A DNA stretch of 64,000 nucleotides, from assembly GCA_018257865.1 (NCBI GenBank), contig JAEUBA010000082.1, positions 84,733 through 148,732 on the forward strand. Direction: 5' to 3'. The stretch's first letter is position 1; each line of letters starts with the position of its first letter. This DNA comes from Stereocaulon alpinum (taxonomy: Eukaryota; Ascomycota; Lecanoromycetes; Lecanorales; Stereocaulaceae). The position numbers were made by a program, and so were the translations under genes. The notes beneath the pieces were generated by a model that saw only the letters and a program-made list of their open reading frames with translations, was not told the DNA's origin and did not search any database. Positions 56,407 through 64,000 of this stretch are shown here, in pieces.

Positions 56407-57616
56407 ATTCGAAGAGGTGGCCAGCGATGGAGACACACCTGTACGCGGTGCTGGCTACGAACCTGAATACCTATTCAGAGCTGAGATGTCTCCCCTAATA
56501 TATTACAGGTTAAACGATATTAAGACGTCGCGTGGTTGCTGAGAACTCTATACAGAGTTTTTCAGGTAACGCAATAATACCTACCCTAACTCTACTACGA
56601 CTATTATACCTCCCCTATAATCGAGACTAGACAGCAAGAATTAGTATTAGGTATAGTATCTTAGCCTAATAAGTAAAGAGCACAGGTAATACCTACCTAG
56701 CCGTTAATTTAAAAAATCTAATATCTACGTGCGCTTAATACGTATCTACTAGTTAAGACTAACGCGCAGTCTATCCTAGGGGAAGGCTAGGGTTATAGGT
56801 ATATAGGACTAAGAGAAGGATATACTAAGTTATAAATTAGAAGGCGTATTTTGGAAAAGGACGGCCCCTATCTAAGTAGCTAGGCGAGCCTTTAGTATAA
56901 GCAGCGCCGTATAACTATAATTATAAGCTAAAGGGTTAGCTCCCCCCTAAAGTAAAGTATATAAGGATAGAAGTAAGTACTATCTAATACGACTAGCGGG
57001 ATATTATACTATCTAATTCTTTATATAAGTATAGGCCTCCTAGGCGGTATATATAGCTTCCCCCCTTTCTTATATCCTTAACTAGTAAACTACTGAATAG
57101 CTAAATCCGGTACTACTACGGATACTAATAAATACTACTAATCAGCGCTAATAACTCAAACCCTTATAGGACGGCTATATACCCCCTCCTCCCCCCCCCC
57201 TATATTAATATAGTAAAGGTTAAAGAAAGTTATAGGGCGCTTAGCGCTATAATAAAGTTAAAGGATATAGAAGAATATAGTAGGGTCCTTAAGAGCTAAG
57301 TATAGTACGAAGGGCGTATATTATAGTTAGTATTAGAAATAATGTTATAGAGCGCCTAGTATAATATTAAAGAATATAGTTAAGAGTTACTAGTGTTAAG
57401 GAGGCCTAGGGTGTAATCCCTAGACTAAAAGTAATTATATTATTAAGGATAAGCGGGAGTTTTTATCTAGGTACTATACTATAGTTTCTCTTACGGCTAG
57501 GAAAGGTATACTACGTGTACTATCTACTAGTTTTACAAATAATGTAATAGAACACCCTCATTAGTATATATAGATACTAGAATAGGCGTATAAACCAATC
57601 AATCAATTCGAAGAGG
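56407..57616. mobile_element. Nested insertion with 11-bp flanking duplication
   Basis: ATTCGAAGAGG occurs at 56407-56417 and 57606-57616. Removing 56418-57605 plus one copy restores the integrase reading across the junction (DF-stop-RYLFE-stop-LGVKLLYS on the minus strand), so this is a true insertion of 1,188 bp. It begins TGGCCAGC and ends CAATCAATCA. I see no terminal inverted repeat, no long open frame and no clear internal domain; a C-rich run lies near 57,188-57,200. TG...CA ends suggest a solo LTR or small LTR element, while an 11-bp duplication is more like a truncated non-LTR element. The class is unresolved. Confidence 0.75.
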
Positions 57617-59199
57617 TACCTCTAGAAGTCGGATAAGAATTTTTTATTATAGTCGGAGATAATTACCTTTAGTATACCCTAATTAATAAGGAGTAATTAT
57701 ATTAGTAGAAGATAGGCCTAATCCTTTACTTAGAAGGTAGTTTTCCTAGCGATTAGTATAAGTATTTTTGAGAACTTATAAGTTACTAATATAATATAAT
57801 CTTTGTTATTCTTAATAAGCGGTAGGCCTAGAATAAAGTCTATAGCTAAGGTATAAAACGGCGTAGGAGGGGAATTAATAATTTCTATACTTCTATATAG
57901 AAGATAGCGACGAGTTTAAAATACCTAGTAACTAGGATAGTACTATAAGTACTCCTAAAGTAGCTTTAATAAGCCTTAGATATACTAGGAAGACGAAATT
58001 CTTTCGTAGTATCTAGCAAAGCTAGGATAACTATCGCCGTAACTAATTTTAAAGACTTCTATTACTATAGTAGGAGGTATATAGAGGCGCTAGTATCTAG
58101 TAATTCTATTATTATAATAGATTAAGAACTCTTTTAATACTTATTTAGAGGGATTATCTCGTTTAAATTAAAGGCTAGCAGTATTATCACTAAGTTTTTT
58201 ATTATTAAGGATTTACTATATAATTTAACGCTAGCTAGAGTCTTTAGTATAGCCGTTTAGAATCTTCTTCTAAAAGTCCTCGCTTATTTCGATAAGGGTA
58301 GCGACGTACTAGTAGATTAGTACCTTAACGTCGAAGGAAGTATAGTATAGTATATTAAGTTTAGATTTAGACTTAGTATAGGTAGATAAGTTAGAGCTTA
58401 CTAGCCGTAATAATATATTAGGAATAATATTTTCCTTTCCTAGCTTATACTTAATATTAAGCTTATTAAAGCGTTAAAAGAATTCGGAAGCTCTAACTAA
58501 GCGCAGATTTATCTTCTAAGTAGCAGAAGTATTTAAGGATTTTTAGGTAGCTATCTCTACTATAGTAGAATAATTAGTAAGGATATAAGTCGTCGTAGAC
58601 TCTGCTATATATCGCACTTTCTTAAGAACTTAGATAAGGCTAGTAACTTTAAGTTCTATCAGCTAGTAGGATTTTTCAGCTATAGTTAAGAGTCAGCTGA
58701 GGAATAGAATTAGTTTAACCTTTCTATTAATAACGTAGTAGATATATATATTAAAACCGAATTCCTTCGAAGTATCTATATTAATATAAAGGTCCTGCTT
58801 ATTATTAAAGTATACTAGGGTAGTTAGTTATAAGAGTAATTCCTATAGGGCGTCGAATACCTTTTACTTAGTAGGCGTTAGTATAAGTTACGTATAACGT
58901 ATATATACTTAGCGTAGGTTACCTTTTTCCTTAGGTAATAACTTAAGGAGCGAAGTTTTTCGTTCCTATAGCAGCTGGTAGACCTATATATAATAGGGGA
59001 TATAGTTTCGTAGATACCTAGTAAGTCCTAGGTACGTTTCTAATATACTAAGGGTACCTAGAAATTTCAGCTTCGAAATCGCTATAAGCTTCTCTTTAGC
59101 GGTAGAAAGGCCTAAGAAATTAACTCGCTATCTAAGAAGAGTAATAGACGGGTAACTAATATATAACTTTAAAGGCTTTACTGATATACCTTTTTTAAT

Positions 59200-59700
59200 A
59201 AAGATGCTGAAGACGCGATATAGGTAACTAATATACTCCTATAAGGTTTTAGAAGTAATAACTACGTCGTTGACGTAGGTATAGGCGAAGTCTTAGAAAG
59301 GTTAAAGTACTTAATTAATTTCTCTTTAGACGTATATAATAGAGCCTTTATAGCCTATTATAGATATACGAAAAGTTTCTTAACCTCTATAGGTTACTAC
59401 TATAAGTCGGTGGTAGTAAGGGGGCTAAACTCGCTACTAATAGAAAAATAATATATAATCTATTACTATAATAAACTTGCACCCTAAGACGGTTGTAATT
59501 ATATCGCTTTAGAGAGGAAGAGGGTAAGTGTTAGGCTAAGTAACCTTATTAAGCTTACGGATATTAACTATAGCTCTACCTTTACGTTCGCCGTTAGCTA
59601 AGGTACGCTAGACTACGAAGATAGGATAGCTAAATAGGGTTAATTTAGCTATCTAATTAAGTCTACCTTAGTTATATAGCTTATCGAAAGTCTTATTAAT
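59200..59700 (-). pseudogene. Degraded reverse transcriptase of the retroelement
   Basis: The minus-strand reading shows the Gypsy RT signature blocks with stops between them: RTLANGERKGRA, VNIRKLNKVT, NTYPLPL, GCKFIIVID, then AYTYVNDVVI at 59266-59277 for the catalytic core, where YVDD is expected. GLTRYLRNYIPYY, from the connection region, lies near 59,000. The Asp-to-Asn change is a single G-to-A on this strand, as RIP makes. Confidence 0.88.
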
Positions 59701-62700
59701 AACCTATCTATCCTTTTCGCTAAGAGGGTACGTTTTCGCAGAGCCGTTAACCTTTTCTTCCTAACTAGGCTTAAGTAGAATCCTTATCTATTAGTCCTAA
59801 GGAATATCGACGAATCCGGAGTCTTCCTAAAGGCTAGGATAAGTATTTACTACTTCTGTAAGAGCTATAGCAGTAGGGGTGCCTCCTTTACTATATATAA
59901 TTACCCCGTTTAGAAGTAAAGTTTCTGTTAGACTTATACTTATAGAAGGAGAATTAGTAGCGAGAAACGCTATTACTTCCTTTAATATTCGTCGATACTA
60001 GCCTAGCTAGCGAACCTTTCTTAGCAGCCTAGAAGTAAGGTAGGCTAGGTTAGTACTAGCTAGATAATAACTATTATAAGGGATTTCTACTATATACCCT
60101 AAACGAGTTTTTCGGGTAATTATAATAGGTACTTTAGAATTATTTCTTACTAGGACGGCTTCGATAGAAGAATCGACGATATAGGTATATAAAGTAAGTT
60201 TAGATTCGCTAAGTTCGAAAAGGAGATTACAATCTAATAGCGTCGTACGGTAGTAGATTAGGATAGATACTTACTAGCTAGGGTAGATTATAAGGTCTTA
60301 TTTTACTTAAATTATACGACGAACTTCGGTACCTCTAGGCTTAATTTTAATAGGTATTCTTATACTATAGCTACTAATATAGAGGTGCTTCTTAGAGGTA
60401 ATAATATCGATTTCTTCAGGCCTAACGATATCTATACTAAGAAGTATATTAGCTTTAAGGTTATTAACTAAGTATAGGTCTACTATAACCTTACTATTAA
60501 TAAGTTCTCCTAGGTCTGTTTTTCTAAGGAAGTAAAGTACGGTACGGATAAACTAATTTACCTTATACTTAGCTTTTCCTAAGCCCTTAATAATAGCTAG
60601 TAAAGCTATAGTTCTTATCTTAATATAGGGGAGATTAGCTTCCAGAAACCTCTTATCTATTACCGTAACAGAGCAGCCTATATCGATATAGATATTACGC
60701 AGAGGGCTGCTAGGGTTAAGTATAATTTTACTAACTATATAATACTAGTTCCTAAATCCAGTGCTAGTAACTTTATTACTATAAATAATAGCAGACTTTA
60801 TAATTCTAAAGCCTTTAGAGGTATAGAGAACTAATATATTTCCCTCTAACGGAACCTTCAGTAGAACCGAAGTTAGATTTCGTTTAGAAGGTACTAAATT
60901 TTAATATTCGGTATAGACGTACTAGTGTAGTTTATTTTTTAACGAAAAGGTTTATTTATATTTTCGATAAGTCTTATTAATAGGGTCTATAAAGAATCTA
61001 TAAGTTTCTTCTTCTAGTTCGAAGTTCTTCTCAGGGTCGTCTTTAGCGAAATAGTTATAATATTCGCGAGCTTCTAGGGGTTTATTAGGGCCTTCTAAAT
61101 AGTCCTATTCTTTAATATCGAAGTCCTTATTCCTATAATAGGCTTTAGTAGACTTTGGTTAGAAGTTACGGTTATTATAGTTATTCTAATAGGGCCTCAA
61201 ATTACCTTAGTTATAGGGCTTCGAATAACTCTAGGGTCTTAACGAATTTAACCCGCTTACTTAGCCGCTTATAATTTGCAGCGGCTAGCGAGGAGTAGGC
61301 AGGCTTCCTTTTAACTAATTTAAGTACTAAGGTTACTTATTAGCTTAATAGTTCTAGGAGTAGGGATTATTACTACCGTAGTTCCCTAAGTAACCCGAAT
61401 AGGGTTATTGAGATTCGTTATAGTCAGACGGAAAGGAGTATTAAGGCTTAGAAAATCCTCGTATAGTATACTAACCGGTTTAACCGCTCTTACTAGCGGT
61501 AGCTTTACTAATAATATAGTAGGTTAGCTTATCCTACTCTACGGTAAGCTTATACCAAAGAGTTCTTTTAGCGTCTAACTACTCTAAGAACGAATAGACG
61601 GATATTAACGAGATAGGCTAACTAATCTAGCTACGGAATATAGGGTATAGATTATTCTATACTATAATTAGCTAGGCGTTCCCTAGCTCCGCTATATAGG
61701 CGTGCCTAAAGACTAACTATATATATTCTTAAGGGCTAACGGTATTATCGAGAGTATCTTCTATAGCGAACTTTTCGGTATATATAGCCTTAACAGCGTT
61801 ACTAGTATCTTCCTTAAAGCGTCTAATTAAGAGCTTAATCTATTACTCTAAGTTAGCAGCGTCTAAGACGTCTCGTTTAAAGTCTAAGAGTTCCGCCGTA
61901 TACTAAGTAATAGCAGAGCCTTTAAGGTAGCTTATAACTACTAATAACACTTACTATTTAGTATACCGACGTTTTATTTCCTTAAGGCGGTCTACGAATA
62001 TAAAGATATCTTAAAAGGTAACGTACTTCTTACTAACTATAGGTCCTTCTCCCTCTACTTTAGGGTTAAAGAAACCGACGTTATCTATATAGAGGGTATA
62101 ACAGCTGAAGGGAGTATTAGTAGGAATTTAGTTAGGGGGGCCTCCTACTAGAGGTACGCTAGGTTACTCTCCTAGAGGTCTACTAAGTATAGTTTATAAA
62201 GCTCTATACTATCTTTCTAAAAACCTAGTGCTAAGGTAGTTATTTAAATCTAGTAGTATACCTTAGGTATTAGTATTACCTAAGCTAGCACTACTTTCTC
62301 TTTTTCTATTATTTAGTATACCTACTGGTAGACTATCGCGGAAGATTTCTTCTATAGTAGCAGAGCCTCAGCAAGAGCTAATAGGCGGTGTAATAGCGAG
62401 GTAACATATATATTCCTTAAAGACTTTTACGTCTGTTCGAAGAAAGGTCTTATTAATAGCCCAGCTAGCTATCTACGCTACTAAAGGGGCAGTCTTTTTA
62501 TCTACTAATACTAAGTTCTCGCGAGAGGCTACTGTAGAGCCTATATAAGTAGTTCTAGCAGCTAGTACTTATAGAGGAACGTTTAGCAGTCTAGTATAAG
62601 TAGAGGTAATATATATAATTATAATACGAAGATTTTTAGGAATTATACTAGCGTGATTATAACTAGTTTTAATAAAGGATTCTAGCTGGAACGCTACAAG

Positions 62701-63271
62701 TATAGTAAAACGATTAAGATCTAAGACTAGCGGCGAAGACGATAATAATAATAATAACGCTAGCTTATCTAATTTCCTTTTCTATATAAACGATAACAAT
62801 AAGATACGATATATAACGTTCTTAAGATAGTAAGGGAAGTAAGTTATAAATAGGAATATTTTCTAATAGAAAAGTAGGAGATTACTTCCTAAGATTCTAG
62901 TTAATATAATTTCCGATCCTTAGGTTAGAAGGTGCTAAGCACCCTTTTATACTCCTTCTAATTTCGCTCCTCTATATATAGAGCGAAAAAAAAGCCTTAA
63001 TAGCCTAATTAACCTAGAATAATATAGTATAGCCTTACTCTTATTCTTATAGTATTTATACCCTTACTAAGGCTAGGGCTCTGCGGGATTAGGCTGTAGG
63101 TTATTAAGGTGTGATAATAAGGTGCTTACGGGGGTTATAGATTATAGATTGCAATTGCAATTATAATTGCGGCGTAATAGGAGTAGGAAGTAGGATATAC
63201 TAGATTGTGGTTGCGGAATTAAGTCGTTAAAGGGCTTGTAGGCTTGGTGGAGGACTGTGTCGCTGCTAAGT

Positions 63272-63335
63272 AGCTGGTACTAAAAGCTGGTACTAAAAGC
63301 TAGTGCTGAAGCTGGTACTGAAAGCTGGTGCTAGG
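63272..63335. repeat. 13-bp tandem repeat in the retroelement leader
   Basis: The unit AGCTGGTACTAAA occurs about five times (two perfect, three diverged or 12-13 bp) just inside the right LTR, in what would be the 5' leader of the minus-strand element. This leader keeps more TG and CA dinucleotides than the coding interior. Confidence 0.85.
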
Positions 63336-63397
63336 ATCGTGCTATAGCTATAATTAATGGTACTGCTTATAGCTTAACCTCGCCGTTGCTACTATTT

Positions 63398-63529
63398 TGC
63401 AACGTTATAGTATAGAATTGTTAAGCTATAATAGTAATAAATTGATAATCTTCTAGCTACTAGAGCTATAAGGTAATCTAGCGGTGCTACGGTACTAACC
63501 CTAACCCTAAGCTATACTATACTATTACA
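63398..63529 (-). repeat. Right LTR (5' LTR of the minus-strand element)
   Basis: 132 bp, starting TGCAACG and ending CTATTACA, with the canonical TG...CA ends preserved. On the minus strand the internal side starts AAAATAGTAGCAACGGCG. A tRNA primer site may lie a few bases in (a TGG turned to TAG), which is speculative. Confidence 0.92.
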
Positions 63530-63534
63530 GATCG
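63530..63534. other. Target-site duplication, right copy (GATCG)
   Basis: Direct copy of 55292-55296, immediately after the right LTR. Confidence 0.85.
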
Positions 63535-64000
63535 CTTTTAAATATCTATATATATTAGTTAAATACTTAGGATAAGTATAGTATATACTTAATATATATA
63601 AATAGACTTACTACCTATATACTCTTTTCTACTTCTTAAATATAAGTTAGAGTATAAGTTAAGTTTTATATAAGTTTAGTATATACTTAGTATAGCTAGT
63701 AGGAGATAGTATCCTTAACTAAGATAAGTAGATTAATTAATAGTATTATTAATATTATATATACCCTATATATATATAAAGTATATACGTACCTTATATC
63801 TATAAAAGTTTTTTTAGCTAAGTTTTTTCTAGCCGCTGCAGCTGCTATAGCTAAAACTTAGGAAGACTTAGTAACTTAGCTAAACTCAGCCAAACTTAGC
63901 TAAACTTAGCTAAACTTAGTAGCTTATCTCGCTTACTAAGTGCTTACTAAGCGACTAAAAAATTTTAGACTTAAAATAGCTATTTATAGCTATTTATTTT
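63535..64000. repeat. AT-rich flank of the retroelement with short tandem units
   Basis: Extremely TA-rich sequence without open frames, similar in composition to 55,100-55,290 on the other side, so the element integrated into an already AT-rich block. Near 63,875-63,920 a 10-11 bp unit (aaacttagct) is repeated about four times. The window ends inside this block. Confidence 0.6.

Larger units (their letters stand above)
55297..63529 (-). mobile_element. RIP-inactivated Ty3/Gypsy chromovirus, complete from LTR to LTR
   Basis: 8,233 bp between 5-bp target duplications. Domains read on the minus strand in the order of a chromovirus. Protease near 60,680: the site reads DIG where DTG is expected, followed by CSVTVIDKRFLEA. 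Reverse transcriptase, about 59,200-59,700: FVV-stop-RTLANGERKGRA, LNKVT, YPLPL, and YVNDVVI at the active site. RNase H region below it (not resolved). Integrase zinc region near 57,960-58,040 (GDSYPSFARYYERISSS), core near 57,830 (AIDFILGLP), then STTYHL and KRTN near 56,350, and the GPY/F-like module near 55,940. Last, the chromodomain at 55,600-55,748. Stops are frequent and many fall where Trp or Gln is expected, as RIP produces. A nested insertion (56,418-57,605) splits the integrase. Gag presumably lies at 61,000-62,800 but I could not read it. There is no functional product. Confidence 0.93.

Noticed and set aside
55297..63529. A full-length active retrotransposon
   Set aside because: No frame is open for more than a short distance, active sites are altered, and the integrase is split.
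55016..64000. Mitochondrial or centromeric DNA because of the AT richness
   Set aside because: Retroelement domains, LTRs and a target duplication explain the sequence; it is continuous with nuclear genes.
1..64000. tRNA or rRNA genes
   Set aside because: I looked for B-box-like GGTTCGA patterns and conserved rRNA blocks and found none with a plausible partner; a covariance search was not possible.

Overview
The window looks like nuclear DNA of a filamentous ascomycete (Pezizomycotina). Almost every gene is split by short introns (about 45-75 nt, GTRAGT-type donors, CTRAC-like branch sites, YAG acceptors). The proteins are of fungal type (Dma1, Ldb19, Shg1, Tel1, Nup192, DUF3176). The last 9 kb is AT-rich and carries the stop-codon pattern expected from repeat-induced point mutation (RIP). 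The class cannot be fixed from the sequence; Dothideomycetes is only a guess. Exon coordinates below were derived by hand from splice signals, reading phase and family conservation.

Layout. 0.3-2.1 kb: an FHA-RING ubiquitin ligase (dma1-like). 2.9-4.3 kb: a decayed F-box gene ending in a 10-bp tandem repeat. 5.3-7.2 kb: a five-exon DUF3176 membrane protein. 7.7-10.3 kb: poorly resolved, with coding-like fragments and a probable decayed membrane-protein gene. 10.3-14.6 kb: a coiled-coil protein with a 15-nt micro-exon and a mitochondrial PPR-like protein. 15.2-17.7 kb: a divergent 2OG-Fe(II) oxygenase / ACMSD-like amidohydrolase pair. 18.8-22.9 kb: an Ldb19/Art1 arrestin, a small multi-pass membrane protein and the GPI-anchor deacetylase Gpi12. 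23.5-28.3 kb: a complex I accessory subunit divergent from the COMPASS subunit Shg1, then a CofD/YvcK-like protein. 28.3-31.2 kb: gene-poor, with tandem repeats and two weak small-gene candidates. 31.2-36.2 kb: the SUMO-targeted ligase Slx8 divergent from mitochondrial DNA polymerase gamma (Mip1). 36.6-51.3 kb: the ATM-family kinase Tel1 head-to-head with nucleoporin Nup192. 51.8-54.6 kb: cullin-4.

55-64 kb: a RIP-inactivated Ty3/Gypsy chromovirus on the minus strand. It still has both 132-bp LTRs and a 5-bp target duplication (GATCG). It lies inside older AT-rich repeats and is itself split by a 1.19-kb nested insertion flanked by an 11-bp duplication.

Function. Several genes serve genome maintenance and cell-cycle control (dma1, slx8, mip1, tel1, nup192, cul4, shg1), but they are not an operon and their linkage may be chance. 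I did not find a clearly new molecular system. The most unusual items are the duplicated peptide module in the Shg1 tail, the micro-exon gene, and the nested, end-intact RIP-mutated retroelement whose LTRs carry telomere-like repeats.
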